Below, piece after piece: positions 16,196 through 24,457 of a DNA stretch of 44,493 nucleotides. A program made the position numbers and the translations under genes. The first letter of the stretch is position 1. Every line of letters starts with the position of its first letter. Source of the DNA: Nitrospira lenta (GTDB lineage: Bacteria > Nitrospirota > Nitrospiria > Nitrospirales > Nitrospiraceae). Under the pieces are notes generated by a model. It was given only the letters and a program-made list of their open reading frames with translations, was not told where the DNA came from and ran no database searches. The stretch spans positions 1-44,493 of the forward strand of contig CAMDPZ010000010.1 in NCBI GenBank assembly GCA_945905765.1. Direction: 5' to 3'.

Positions 16196-16280
16196 AAGTC
16201 ATCGAGTCGAAACGTCGTCACGTCCTCACGTCTCAGACCTTCGACTTTCGACTTTCAAACTTGACGACATTCCGACTTTT
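16196..16280. repeat. heptamer-phased inverted repeat before queE
   Basis: Tandem heptamers TTCGACT / TTCGACT / TTCAAAC / TTGACGA run from 16240 to 16267. The left arm at 16203-16220 (GAGTCGAAACGTCGTCA) is the near-perfect complement of the right arm at 16261-16278, with two mismatches over 16 bases. It has the same architecture as the elements at 6256, 37133 and 37356 but a different primary sequence. It ends about 15 nt before the queE ATG. Confidence 0.65.
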
Positions 16281-16295
16281 TCACACGAGCATGAC

Positions 16296-16931
16296 ATGCG
16301 AGTAACTGAGATCTTCCATAGCATTCAGGGCGAATCGAGCTACGCGGGACAGCCCTGCGTATTTGTGCGGCTGACCGGCTGCCCGCTCCGCTGCACCTGG
16401 TGCGACACCGACTACGCCTTTTACGGAGGGCAGGACTGCTCGATCGATGAGGTCCTGGCGAAAGTGCAGACTTATGGGTGCCGTCTCGTGGAGGTCACGG
16501 GAGGGGAGCCGCTTGCGCAGACTGAGAGCCTCCCCCTCATGGCCAGGCTCTGCGATGCCGGCTACACCGTCCTCCTGGAAACCAGCGGCACCATCGATAT
16601 CGCGCCGGTCGACCCCCGGGTCCATATCATCCTGGATGTGAAATGCCCGGGAAGCGGCATGACAGAACGGATGCATTGGCCCAATCTTGCCGCGCTCACC
16701 GCCAAGGATGAAGCAAAATTCGTCCTGGTCGATCGAGCCGATTATGATTGGGCCAAGGAGATTCTTGTCCACCATCATTTGGCCGACCGCTGCTCGGTGA
16801 TTTTCAGTCCGGTCTTCGGCTCACTCGATCTGCGCCAGCTGGCGGAATGGATCCTGGCCGATCGGATGCCGGTCCGTTTTCAGTTACAACTGCACAAATA
16901 CATATGGGCGCCGGATATGCGCGGAGTGTGA
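16296..16931 (+). CDS. queE: 7-carboxy-7-deazaguanine synthase (radical SAM)
   Basis: 211 aa. QueE converts 6-carboxytetrahydropterin to 7-carboxy-7-deazaguanine in queuosine biosynthesis. The opening HSIQGESSYAGQPCVFVRLT is characteristic of the family, followed by the radical-SAM cluster site CPLRCTWC (C29, C33, C36) and the SAM-binding EVTGGEPLAQ. The C-terminus QLHKYIWAP also matches QueE. No queC, queD or queF is nearby. There is no evident Shine-Dalgarno site ahead of the ATG; the preceding sequence is the inverted repeat. pepA follows 22 nt downstream. Confidence 0.95.
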   Translation: MRVTEIFHSIQGESSYAGQPCVFVRLTGCPLRCTWCDTDYAFYGGQDCSIDEVLAKVQTYGCRLVEVTGGEPLAQTESLPLMARLCDAGYTVLLETSGTIDIAPVDPRVHIILDVKCPGSGMTERMHWPNLAALTAKDEAKFVLVDRADYDWAKEILVHHHLADRCSVIFSPVFGSLDLRQLAEWILADRMPVRFQLQLHKYIWAPDMRGV

Positions 16932-16953
16932 CAACTCGAACAAGGAGACGTGA

Positions 16954-18465
16954 ATGAAGATCATGCGGGTCAAATCACAGGTTGGAAAGGCGGAGACGGC
17001 ATCGACAGATGTGTTGGTGCTCACGCATTGCGAGGGAGAGGGTTTGGCCAAACAGGATGCGGCCCTGCTTGATCGGGCCCTCGGAGGCTCGCTGCGCAAG
17101 CTGCTCCAATCCAAGGAGTTCGAAGGCAAGGCCAACGAAGTCTTGCTCTATCACACCCAGGGTAAGGTGCCGGCCAAGCGGCTGATCCTGGTCGGCTTGG
17201 GCAAGAAGAGCACGGTCACGCTGGAGACGATCCGGCAGGCGATGGGATCGGCCGCGAAACGAGTCCGGCAGGCAAAAGTCGGGTCCTTTACCGTGGCGCT
17301 GCCGACAGTGATGCCTAGCGGGATGTCATCGCTCGAGGTCGCGCAAGCGATGGTCGAGGGCGCGATCCTGGGCAGTTATCAATTCACCGTCTATCGAAGC
17401 GAGGCCGCCTCGGATCATGCCGTCGCGGAGATGAAGGTGCTCATCCCGCAAACCAGTCAGCTGCGACAGGTTGCCGAAGGGATCCGCCGCGGCGTCGCCA
17501 CGGCAGAGGCCACCGTCTTCGTCCGAGACCTCTGCAATCATCCCTCCAACGTCCTGACCCCGACCATGGTGGCCGATGAAGCGAAGGCCATCGCCAAGGC
17601 TGAAAAGATCACGATCAAGATTCTCGAACAGAAAGATATGGAACGCTTGGGCATGGGGGCGCTGCTCGGCGTGGCGCGGGGAAGCCAGGAGCCGCCCAAG
17701 TTCATCATCCTAGAATATAACGGAGCCAAGAAAAAAGACGAACGTCCGGTCGTGCTGGTCGGAAAGACGATCACCTTCGACACGGGCGGAATCTCGCTGA
17801 AGCCTGCCGAAAATATGGAACATATGAAGGCCGATATGACGGGCGGAGCCGAAGTCCTCGCCTCGATCAGAGCGGCGGCCCGGCTCAAACTCCCCTTGCG
17901 GCTTATCAGTATCCTGCCTGTGGCGGAAAATATGCCGGGCGGGCGGGCGATGAAGCCAGGCGATATCGTCATGACGCTGGCGGGAAAGACCGTCGAGGTC
18001 CAGAACACGGACGCGGAAGGCCGGCTCATCCTGGCCGACGGCCTCGCCTATGCGATGCGCTACAAACCGGCGGCCTTGATCGACATTGCGACCCTCACGG
18101 GAGCCTGCGTGGTGGCGCTCGGCCAATTTGCGATCGGGATGTTCGGGAACGACGTGACCCTTAAGGAACAGGTGCGTCGGTCCGGGCAGAAGGCCGGCGA
18201 ACGGGTCTGGGAAATGCCTCTCTGGGAAGAATATTTCGAACAGCTCAAGAGCGACGTCGCCGACATGCGCAACATCGGAGGCCGGGGCGGCGGCATGATC
18301 ACCGCGGCGCTCTTTCTAAGCAAGTTCGTGGGGAACTGCCCCTGGGTTCACCTCGATATCGCCAGTACGGATTGGAGCGAACGGGAGCGGGCCTACGTAC
18401 CGAAGGGACCCTCCGCGATTGGAACCAGACTGTTGCTGCAATACCTGATTGATCGGAGCCTCTAA
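16954..18465 (+). CDS. pepA: cytosol (leucyl) aminopeptidase, M17 family
   Basis: 503 aa, full length. PepA removes N-terminal residues from peptides using two divalent metals. The catalytic C-terminal domain shows VGKTITFDTGGISLKPAENM and KADMTGGAEV (metal ligands and active-site Lys), and the family signature NTDAEGRLILADGL. The N-terminal domain (1-170) is the less conserved hexamerisation/DNA-binding part. The ATG at 16954 has AAGGAG 7 nt upstream. nagZ begins 2 nt after the stop, so the two are likely co-transcribed. Confidence 0.96.
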   Translation: MKIMRVKSQVGKAETASTDVLVLTHCEGEGLAKQDAALLDRALGGSLRKLLQSKEFEGKANEVLLYHTQGKVPAKRLILVGLGKKSTVTLETIRQAMGSAAKRVRQAKVGSFTVALPTVMPSGMSSLEVAQAMVEGAILGSYQFTVYRSEAASDHAVAEMKVLIPQTSQLRQVAEGIRRGVATAEATVFVRDLCNHPSNVLTPTMVADEAKAIAKAEKITIKILEQKDMERLGMGALLGVARGSQEPPKFIILEYNGAKKKDERPVVLVGKTITFDTGGISLKPAENMEHMKADMTGGAEVLASIRAAARLKLPLRLISILPVAENMPGGRAMKPGDIVMTLAGKTVEVQNTDAEGRLILADGLAYAMRYKPAALIDIATLTGACVVALGQFAIGMFGNDVTLKEQVRRSGQKAGERVWEMPLWEEYFEQLKSDVADMRNIGGRGGGMITAALFLSKFVGNCPWVHLDIASTDWSERERAYVPKGPSAIGTRLLLQYLIDRSL

Positions 18466-18467
18466 TC

Positions 18468-19586
18468 GTGGAACCCTATCGCATGACTACACGAGATCAG
18501 ATCGGACAGCTCTTCATGGTCGGGTTTCTAGGCACGTCGGTGACGCCGGACCTGGCGGCGTTTATTAAAGAATATAAGCCGGGCGGCGTCATTCTGTTCT
18601 CGCGGAATCTGGAATCCGTCGAGCAGATGGTCGAACTGACCAACGACTTGCAAGCCTGCAGCCCCCATTCACCGCTCTTGATCTCAATCGATCAAGAAGG
18701 CGGCCGCGTTTCCCGGCTCCCGAAGGGCTTTACGATTTTCCCGCCCTGCGACCTGTTGGGCCGGTGCAATTCAACCGAATTGGCCTATGCGGCCGCTGCC
18801 ACCATCGCCAAAGAGCTGAAGTCCGTGGGCGTGAACATGAATATGGCGCCGGTGCTCGACGTCAATAGCAATCCGGCCAATCCGGTCATCGGCGACCGAG
18901 CCTTCGGGACGACGCCGGGTGTGGTCTGTGAGCTGGGATTGGCCACGGCAGCGGGACTGCAAGACAATAAGGTCGTGGCCTGCGGCAAACATTTCCCCGG
19001 CCATGGCGACACGAGCGTCGATTCCCACAAAGAACTTCCGGTGGTCGAGGCCACGCGGGAGCGCTTGGAGGCTATCGAGTTCCCTCCGTTCCGCCGGGCC
19101 GTGGCGCAGGGAGTCGCGTCACTGATGACCGCCCATGTCCTGTACCAAGCCCTCGACAACGAATTGCCAGCCACTCTCTCGCCGGCCATCATCACCAATT
19201 TCTTGCGCCAGGAGCTGCAATACGATGGGGTGGTCTTGACGGACGACTTGGAGATGCATGCGATCATCGACCATTACGGAGTGGAAGATGCCGCAGTCCG
19301 GGCGGTGCTGGCAGGGTGCGATGTGCTGTTGATTTGCAAAGATCGGGATCGCGAAATCGCTGCCTTCAAGGCCATCGAACAGGCCGTCTCAGCAGGAACG
19401 ATTTCCCCCGAACGGTTGAACCTCTCGGTGGCTCGTATCACCAGACTCAAAGATAAATTTGTAGCACCCTATAAACCGGTGACGATCTCCGACGCGAAAC
19501 TCATTGCAGGCTGCCGAAGCCATCAGACCCTGCTCCGCACCATCGAGCAGGTCCGGGATCGGTTACCGAAGGTCGCAACACTGTAG
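18468..19586 (+). CDS. nagZ: beta-N-acetylhexosaminidase, glycoside hydrolase family 3
   Basis: 372 aa. NagZ cleaves N-acetylglucosamine from anhydro-muropeptides during peptidoglycan recycling in the cytoplasm. Diagnostic motifs: SIDQEGGRVSRLPKGFT, the KHFPGHGDTSVDSH loop carrying the His-Asp catalytic dyad of bacterial NagZ, and the nucleophile-containing VVLTDDLEMHAI. No signal peptide is present, which fits. The GTG at 18468 has GGAG 9 nt upstream; an ATG at 18483 (MTTRDQIGQLF) is the alternative. Tightly linked to pepA. Confidence 0.94.
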   Translation: MEPYRMTTRDQIGQLFMVGFLGTSVTPDLAAFIKEYKPGGVILFSRNLESVEQMVELTNDLQACSPHSPLLISIDQEGGRVSRLPKGFTIFPPCDLLGRCNSTELAYAAAATIAKELKSVGVNMNMAPVLDVNSNPANPVIGDRAFGTTPGVVCELGLATAAGLQDNKVVACGKHFPGHGDTSVDSHKELPVVEATRERLEAIEFPPFRRAVAQGVASLMTAHVLYQALDNELPATLSPAIITNFLRQELQYDGVVLTDDLEMHAIIDHYGVEDAAVRAVLAGCDVLLICKDRDREIAAFKAIEQAVSAGTISPERLNLSVARITRLKDKFVAPYKPVTISDAKLIAGCRSHQTLLRTIEQVRDRLPKVATL

Positions 19587-19631
19587 AGCAAGCACAACTG
19601 GGCTTTAGCCGGGGCGAGAGATGGAGGGGTT

Positions 19632-20018
19632 GTGGCGCTTAAAAAAGGCGATATCCTCGATGAATTCAAACGGCACCCACAATCGTGCGGCCTTGTCGTC
19701 AAAGTCATGGGCGGCGGCGAGGGATTCGAGAAGATCGTCTGTTGCGGCCATGATCTGACGGAAGAGGACCTGGTGCCTGACGCCGAAATCATCCGCGGCC
19801 GAAAAAAGGGGAGCCTGCCTCCCGCGGTCGTGCTCGATGAAAAAAAGCTATACCAGGACTCCTGCGGCCTGCGCGTCATGATCATCGACGGAGGGGCCGG
19901 CTTCACAGAGATTCGCTGCTGCGGGCATGTGCTGACGGCCAGCTCGATGCGGGATCTTCAATATGGCAAGATGCGGGGACCGGAGCCGGAACCGACAGGC
20001 CCGGCGGGAACAGCCTAA
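19632..20018 (+). CDS. tandem desulforedoxin-like small protein
   Basis: 128 aa with two copies of the same motif about 59 residues apart: SCGLVVKV...GFEKIVCCGHDLT (C19, C37, C38, H40) and SCGLRVMI...GFTEIRCCGHVLT (C78, C96, C97, H99). The spacing and the CG...V...CCG pattern resemble desulforedoxin and the N-terminal domain of desulfoferrodoxin, which bind iron with four Cys. Here the first Cys is missing in both copies (Pro or Gln at the equivalent place) and a His follows CCG. Iron or zinc binding is an inference. The GTG at 19632 is preceded by GGAGGGG. Probably co-transcribed with nagZ (45 nt upstream) and the next gene. Confidence 0.75.
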   Translation: MALKKGDILDEFKRHPQSCGLVVKVMGGGEGFEKIVCCGHDLTEEDLVPDAEIIRGRKKGSLPPAVVLDEKKLYQDSCGLRVMIIDGGAGFTEIRCCGHVLTASSMRDLQYGKMRGPEPEPTGPAGTA

Positions 20019-20039
20019 CGGCTTCACACAGGAGGGATC

Positions 20040-20552
20040 ATGCAGCACAGAAAAGAGCTCATGACGCGCTGGTGCGGGGCCATGGAATGGCTGGACCGAT
20101 TGGGCTATGCCACGGCAGGATTCAGCCTCCTGATCCTGGGCATGCTGATTTTCGTGCATGCCTGGTACATATTTGTGGCGGGGCAGTTCAATCCCAGCAG
20201 CCACCAGCAGCTTTTGCCTGCAGGGCTGAAGCTACTGAACGATATTCTACTCGTCATCATTCTGCTGGAATTGTTTCGAACCGTCATCCGGTTTCTGCAG
20301 ACGGAAATCCTGGACCTGGAACCCTATCTTGCGGTCGGCGTCATCGCCTGCACCAGACGGATTCTCACCGCCAGCGCAGAACTCTCCCATCTGACCGCCA
20401 TGACCGACACGCAATTTTATCAATACCTCATGGACGTGGGCTTGAACGTGACGGTCATCATGGTCCTGACCCTCGGCGTCTTCATGATCCGCAAACGCCC
20501 GGCGCAATCCCCGACCACGTCGCCGCAGCCTTCTGCTTTTCCGAATCCCTGA
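20040..20552 (+). CDS. PsiE-family inner membrane protein
   Basis: 170 aa with four predicted helices (ATAGFSLLILGMLIFVHAWY, NDILLVIILLELFRTVIRFL, a weaker one near YLAVGVIACTRRIL, and NVTVIMVLTLGVFMI). The segment ELFRTVIRF...EPYLAVGVIACTRRIL fits the phosphate-starvation-inducible E (PsiE) family, whose molecular role is not established. The tail is Pro/Ser-rich. The ATG at 20040 has GGAGG directly upstream. It follows the desulforedoxin-like gene by 21 nt in the same direction. Confidence 0.75.
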   Translation: MQHRKELMTRWCGAMEWLDRLGYATAGFSLLILGMLIFVHAWYIFVAGQFNPSSHQQLLPAGLKLLNDILLVIILLELFRTVIRFLQTEILDLEPYLAVGVIACTRRILTASAELSHLTAMTDTQFYQYLMDVGLNVTVIMVLTLGVFMIRKRPAQSPTTSPQPSAFPNP

Positions 20553-20557
20553 TTAAA

Positions 20558-20660
20558 GGGCAAGGAGGCTTGCCCCCTGACTGCGCGCATCGAACGAGCA
20601 CCGTTTCATCGTGCGCGTTCTGCGAGCAAGGAGGGCACCTGGCCCCCTCCCTCCTTGCCC
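20558..20660. repeat. 11-bp perfect inverted repeat enclosing a dispersed repeat copy
   Basis: GGGCAAGGAGG (20558-20568) is exactly repeated as its complement CCTCCTTGCCC (20650-20660). A second GCAAGGAGGG at about 20625 can pair with the same right arm. The region lies right after the PsiE-type gene and could act as a terminator or processing hairpin. Confidence 0.6.
20580..20629 (+). repeat. dispersed intergenic repeat, copy A
   Basis: Starts ACTGCGCGCATCGAACGAG and ends GCGCGTTCTGCGAGCA. The same outline recurs at 40846-40895 (ACTGCGCGCGTCCAACGAG ... GCGCGTTGCGCGAGCA), with near-identical ends and a variable middle. Both copies lie just downstream of a gene. Confidence 0.65.
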
Positions 20661-20704
20661 TCGGCGCACCTCTTGTGGCATCATGCCAGCCTCTTGGAGG
20701 CGGC

Positions 20705-21052
20705 ATGCCACAGTTACTTGAATACGTCGGCTCGGTACATATCTTCCTCGGTCCCTACCGTGGAAACCCGATCGCCCTCTATTTAAAGCGGACGGAAATG
20801 AAGTGCCAGATCGGCCCCAGGGCCTATCCCTGGAATGACGTGGTCGGCAGCGGTGAGACGCCGAATAAGGCAGCGGCTGATTTCGAAGAAAAATGGAAAG
20901 CCACGGGTCTCGCGGCAGACATGTACTCCGGTCCCTCTTGGGAAGGGGGCATCAAACCTGAAAGACCTGCTCCTCCCAAGCCACCTGCCGCTCCTAAACC
21001 GGCGGCATCCGCAGCAGCGCCAGCGGCTCAGCCAGTAGACGAATCGAACTAA
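20705..21052 (+). CDS. hypothetical protein with Pro/Ala/Lys-rich tail
   Basis: 115 aa from the ATG at 20705, chosen because GGAGGC lies 3-4 nt upstream. Residues 1-85 look like a compact globular domain (MPQLLEYVGSVHIFLGPYRG at the start, then a WNDVVGSG and DFEEKWKATG segment). Residues 86-115 are Pro/Ala/Lys repeats of PAPPKPPAAPKP type, probably disordered. It has no signal peptide and no family was recognised. It runs convergent to the amino-acid permease, with 10 nt between the two stops. Confidence 0.7.
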   Translation: MPQLLEYVGSVHIFLGPYRGNPIALYLKRTEMKCQIGPRAYPWNDVVGSGETPNKAAADFEEKWKATGLAADMYSGPSWEGGIKPERPAPPKPPAAPKPAASAAAPAAQPVDESN

Positions 21053-21062
21053 CCCACTCTAT

Positions 21063-22508
21063 TTAGCGTGAACGTTTTGGAAGGTGGTCTTCAGGGGAAG
21101 GACCAGCCAGCTTGCTATGTTTCAAGCCATATCCCAGGTAGACCCCGATGCCGATCATGGTCCAGACGACGAATCGGATCCAGGTCACCCAAGGAAGAAA
21201 GCTCATCAAGCCGAGACAGGCCAGCATGCCCAGAATGGGCACGACCGGCATGAAGGGAAGACGGAAGGGGCGGGGCTGATTCGGCTTCGTATAGCGCAGG
21301 ATCACGACACCGATACAGACCAGGACAAAGGCAAAGAGGGTGCCGATGTTCGTCATGTCCGCTGCGTCGCCAATGGGAATCAAGGCGGCAAGCGTGGCCA
21401 CGCCGATGCCGGTGATAATCGTGGCATAGTGAGGCGTGCCATAGCGCGGATGCACGGTTGAAAGCCAGGGACTTAAAAGGTGGTCGCGCGACATGGCAAA
21501 GAAGACCCGGATCTGGCCCAGCATCATCACGACCAGCACGCTAGTGATCCCTGCCACAGCCCCGATCCCCACAATCGCCGCTCCCCACTTGAACCCTACC
21601 CGGTTGAGCGCTTCCGCCACCGGCGCATGGATATCGATCTGTGATGCGGGAACCAAACCGGTCAGGACAGCGGCCACGGCAATGTAGAGAACCGTACAGA
21701 TGCTGAGCGAGGCAATGATCGCGATCGGCAGATCCTTCTGAGGGTTTTTGGCTTCCTCGGCAGTCGTGGAAATCGCGTCGAATCCGATATAGGCGAAAAA
21801 CACGATCGCCGCGGCGGCGCCGACGCCGGCGAACCCCTGAGGCATAAAGGGGGTCCAGTTGTCCGCATTCACGGCCGGCGTCCCCACGGCAATGAAAAAG
21901 AGGATGACCGCGAGCTTCAAGCAAACAATGATGCCGGTCGCGCGGGCGCTTTCTTTGATCCCGATGACGAGGATGATGGTAACGAGTAACACTATGATGG
22001 CAGCAGGGAAGTTCGCCACGCCCCCGTCCGGTCCTCCCGGCGGATGCGTCGCCCAATGCGGCAATTCGATCCCGGCCAACTGGAGCAGATTATTGAAATA
22101 ACCGGACCAGCCGATGGCCACCGCGACGCAGGCCACACCATATTCGAGGATCAAATTCCACCCGGTGATCCAGGCCAGAAATTCTCCCAGCGTGGCATAC
22201 GAATAGGTATAGGCGGAGCCGGCCACGGGAATCATGGTGGAGAACTCTGCGTAGCAAAGCGCCGCAAAGGCGCAGGTCAGGCCGGACAGCACGAAAGACA
22301 GAATGATTCCCGGTCCCGCTCCTGGCCGATGGGCATCACCGACGATGGCGGTGCCGATCAGGACGAAGATGCCGGTGCCGATGATCGCGCCGATGCCGAG
22401 CGCCGTCAGATCCCAGGCCGTAAGGGTCTTCTTCAGCCGATGATCCGGGTGATCCGCGTCCTTGAGAATCTGGTCGATGGATTTCGTTCGAAAGAGCCGC
22501 CTGATCAT
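21063..22508 (-). CDS. APC-superfamily amino acid permease
   Basis: 481 aa with about twelve hydrophobic helices. The conserved APC start DLTALGIGAIIGTGIFVLIG is clear, followed by PVAGSAYTYSYATLGEF and FFAYIGFDAISTTAEEAKNP, both typical of the cationic amino-acid transporter (YfnA/YhdG-like) subgroup. It would import an amino acid by proton coupling; substrate is not predictable. The ATG at 22508 has AGGTGG upstream. It lies downstream of the glutamine-amidotransferase gene in the same orientation (96 nt), suggesting a shared amino-acid or polyamine role. Confidence 0.92.
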   Translation of the reverse strand: MIRRLFRTKSIDQILKDADHPDHRLKKTLTAWDLTALGIGAIIGTGIFVLIGTAIVGDAHRPGAGPGIILSFVLSGLTCAFAALCYAEFSTMIPVAGSAYTYSYATLGEFLAWITGWNLILEYGVACVAVAIGWSGYFNNLLQLAGIELPHWATHPPGGPDGGVANFPAAIIVLLVTIILVIGIKESARATGIIVCLKLAVILFFIAVGTPAVNADNWTPFMPQGFAGVGAAAAIVFFAYIGFDAISTTAEEAKNPQKDLPIAIIASLSICTVLYIAVAAVLTGLVPASQIDIHAPVAEALNRVGFKWGAAIVGIGAVAGITSVLVVMMLGQIRVFFAMSRDHLLSPWLSTVHPRYGTPHYATIITGIGVATLAALIPIGDAADMTNIGTLFAFVLVCIGVVILRYTKPNQPRPFRLPFMPVVPILGMLACLGLMSFLPWVTWIRFVVWTMIGIGVYLGYGLKHSKLAGPSPEDHLPKRSR

Positions 22509-22604
22509 CGAACCACCTCGATCCGCTGGGACGCCGAACGGCGCATCGCGAAATATTCTGCGCGGCTGACGAACCCGAAGCTGGAGTTTTTTTTCAACAT
22601 CCTG

Positions 22605-23345
22605 CTATGTGGCCCGGCGACGGGCGGCGCGCAAAAAGGCCTCGAACAATCGCCGGTGGAGCGGATGCTGCTCGAACAAAAATTCCGGATGCCACTGGAT
22701 GCCGAGAAAGAAACGGTGGACCGGGGATTCGATCGCCTCGACGATGCCATCGGTGGCTACGGCGCTGGCGATCAATGACGGCGCGACGGCTTTGACCGAT
22801 TGATGGTGGGAGCTGTTCACTCGCATCGAAGCAGACCGCACGATGCGACGGAGCAAACTGCCAGGCGTGACGATCACGCTATGACTGAGGTTCGTCGCGT
22901 GAGTCCGTTGCCGATGCTGAAGCGGCTTCGTCACTTGGGACGCGATATCCTGGAACAGACTGCCGCCGCAGGCGACGTTTATAGTCTGCATCCCTCCACA
23001 AATACCGAGCAGCGGAAGATCGGCCCGCCTGGCCAGGTGCACAAAATCCAATTCACAGCTTGCGCGACGGTCGCTCACCGTTCCAAACGGATAGCGCTGA
23101 CGCTCACCGTACAATGACGGAGGGAGGTCCGGCCCGCTACCTGTGAGAAGGAGTCCGTCGAGTTGCTGCAACAGACGCCGCCTTGCGGTTCGATCTGCAA
23201 CGAGCGGCAGCACCAGCGGGATGCCGCCCAATTCTTCAATGGCGCGAATGTAACGCGCGCGCAGGAAGTAGGTGGGCTCGCGCCCGCCCCATTCCTTCCG
23301 ATCACCGGCATTGAAGTCTGGTGTGACGCCGATGATCGGTTTCAT
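22605..23345 (-). CDS. class-I glutamine amidotransferase-like hydrolase (peptidase C26, PuuD-like)
   Basis: 246 aa. The start MKPIIGVTPDF and the nucleophile elbow LLGICGGMQTINVACGG (C116) match gamma-glutamyl-gamma-aminobutyrate hydrolase-type enzymes. The His-Glu of the triad is in GIQWHPEFLF (H219, E221), and SSHHQSVKAV is the usual substrate-side motif. It probably hydrolyses a gamma-glutamyl amide; the exact substrate is unproven and no other puu genes are present. The ATG at 23345 lies 3 nt after the stop of the upstream small exported-protein gene, so the two are coupled. The amino-acid permease follows. Confidence 0.88.
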   Translation of the reverse strand: MKPIIGVTPDFNAGDRKEWGGREPTYFLRARYIRAIEELGGIPLVLPLVADRTARRRLLQQLDGLLLTGSGPDLPPSLYGERQRYPFGTVSDRRASCELDFVHLARRADLPLLGICGGMQTINVACGGSLFQDIASQVTKPLQHRQRTHATNLSHSVIVTPGSLLRRIVRSASMRVNSSHHQSVKAVAPSLIASAVATDGIVEAIESPVHRFFLGIQWHPEFLFEQHPLHRRLFEAFLRAARRRAT

Positions 23346-23348
23346 CGG

Positions 23349-23774
23349 CTAGCGGGCAGGTTCCGACCCACTGTTCGGATCCGCAACCCCCAGGAACCGC
23401 ACAGGCCGATTGCCCTGGAGATGGTCCGGCGTAATAAGGTAGGTGCCGTAGAGGCTCGTGGTCCAAATGCTCTTAGCCGATTGTTCATTCCCGCCTGAAA
23501 ACGCATAGGCCAATCCACCGACAATGCCTCCGCCAATGGCGAATGCCGCTTTCAGCGGAAAATACACAACGGTCGTGAGAACGGCTGCGGCTTGCAGGCC
23601 CGCGCTCGATGGATTTCCGCCATCGTTGGCCCCGCTCGAAGAGACCGAGGTGCTGTCCTGGCTCCAAGCCAGTGGCGCCATCGTGACGGTGCACAAAGCC
23701 AGAATCATGAAAGCTGCGACCAGCTTGCAACCGGAAGCCGCGCAGAGACGAGCAGATGATGCATATGTATTCAC
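23349..23774 (-). CDS. small exported protein of unknown function
   Basis: 141 aa from GTG at 23774, which has GGAGG 7 nt upstream; the frame is open further but without a better start. A signal peptide is clear (CKLVAAFMILALCTVTMAPL then AWSQ). After it come a Ser/Gly-rich linker, a hydrophobic glycine-rich segment VYFPLKAAFAIGGGIVGGLA and a C-terminal motif YGTYLITPDHLQGNRPVRFL. It is probably anchored or membrane-associated in the envelope. It is first in the operon with the amidotransferase-like hydrolase and permease. No family was recognised. Confidence 0.75.
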   Translation of the reverse strand: MNTYASSARLCAASGCKLVAAFMILALCTVTMAPLAWSQDSTSVSSSGANDGGNPSSAGLQAAAVLTTVVYFPLKAAFAIGGGIVGGLAYAFSGGNEQSAKSIWTTSLYGTYLITPDHLQGNRPVRFLGVADPNSGSEPAR

Positions 23775-23856
23775 GGGTAATCCTCCTTCTTCGACAAAAC
23801 AAGCTGAGCGGCGGTGGTTGACCCCAGGACGCTCACCCACATTGCAGGGTAGTGGG

Positions 23857-23884
23857 GTTATAGCAAATTCGACTCTGATTGCAA
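23857..23884 (-). promoter_or_regulatory. predicted promoter of the exported protein-hydrolase-permease operon
   Basis: Minus strand: -35 TTGCAA (23884-23879), 16-nt spacer, -10 TATAAC (23862-23857), about 80 nt upstream of the GTG at 23774. It lies just after the stop of the upstream gene. Confidence 0.5.
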
Positions 23885-23914
23885 ACCCCCTGCATGGCAG
23901 AGAGAACGCGTTGT

Positions 23915-24379
23915 CTACAAGACATCCGTCTCTCCCGAGGCAAGGTCCAGCCCAGCAGCAATGTACGATATCATGAAGCTCCTTCGCCGGACAACCGCCT
24001 CTCCGACTTCGACGGCCCAGCGGTCCTCCGCGAGACATTGGTTCTCTTGCGTAATGCCGGATTGCAGCAAGATATCCAACTTGCACCAACAGACCGCCTG
24101 GACAAAGAACTCGCTGGCTCGCTCCTGGCACGATGCACGATCTTCCGCTGAGAGATCATTCAAAGCCCGAGCCAGCCAACCGGAAAAATCCATGTCGGCG
24201 CAGAGCCGATCGATCTGGCTCTGCGTCATGTGGACGGCAACCTGGATCCCGCCCTTCCAGCTCCGCTTCTTGACGTTGAACACGCAGGAAAAAAGCTCAG
24301 GCCTTCCCTCCACCGGCTGCGGTCCGACAAACAGGGTCACCCGGAACTGAGAAGGCTCTGGTGCATGCTCGGCTGCCAT
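23915..24379 (-). CDS. conserved-looking hypothetical cytoplasmic protein
   Basis: 154 aa starting MAAEHAPEPSQFRVTLFVGP. No signal peptide or membrane helix is seen. There is a beta-type N-terminal half (RVTLFVGPQPVEGRPELFSC) and a helical half with acidic and Trp/Cys residues (FFVQAVCWCKLD). No catalytic motif stands out and no family was recognised. A -10 box TACAAT (24391-24386) ends 6 nt before the ATG and no Shine-Dalgarno site exists, so the mRNA may be leaderless. It is divergent from the M24 peptidase gene. Confidence 0.7.
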   Translation of the reverse strand: MAAEHAPEPSQFRVTLFVGPQPVEGRPELFSCVFNVKKRSWKGGIQVAVHMTQSQIDRLCADMDFSGWLARALNDLSAEDRASCQERASEFFVQAVCWCKLDILLQSGITQENQCLAEDRWAVEVGEAVVRRRSFMISYIAAGLDLASGETDVL

Positions 24380-24385
24380 GCGCGC

Positions 24386-24391
24386 ATTGTA
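24386..24391 (-). promoter_or_regulatory. -10 box predicting a leaderless start
   Basis: TACAAT on the minus strand (24391-24386) is followed by six bases and then the ATG at 24379. No good -35 is visible at 16-18 nt. The arrangement copies that of priA. Confidence 0.4.
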
Positions 24392-24421
24392 GCACGACCG
24401 CCGGTCTCACCTTTCGTCTCA

Positions 24422-24450
24422 TTGACGGCTTGGTAGCGCGACGATAAGAT
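24422..24450 (+). promoter_or_regulatory. promoter of the M24 peptidase gene, predicting a leaderless mRNA
   Basis: -35 TTGACG (24422-24427), 17-nt spacer, -10 TAAGAT (24445-24450). The -10 overlaps the upstream ATG at 24449, so that codon cannot be the start if this promoter is used. Transcription would begin at or beside the next in-frame ATG (24458). Confidence 0.6.
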
Positions 24451-24457
24451 GCCCGCG

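Noticed and set aside
24449-24457. ATG at 24449 as start of the M24 peptidase
   Set aside because: It lies within the -10 hexamer TAAGAT of a 17-nt-spaced promoter; the ATG at 24458 fits the predicted transcription start.
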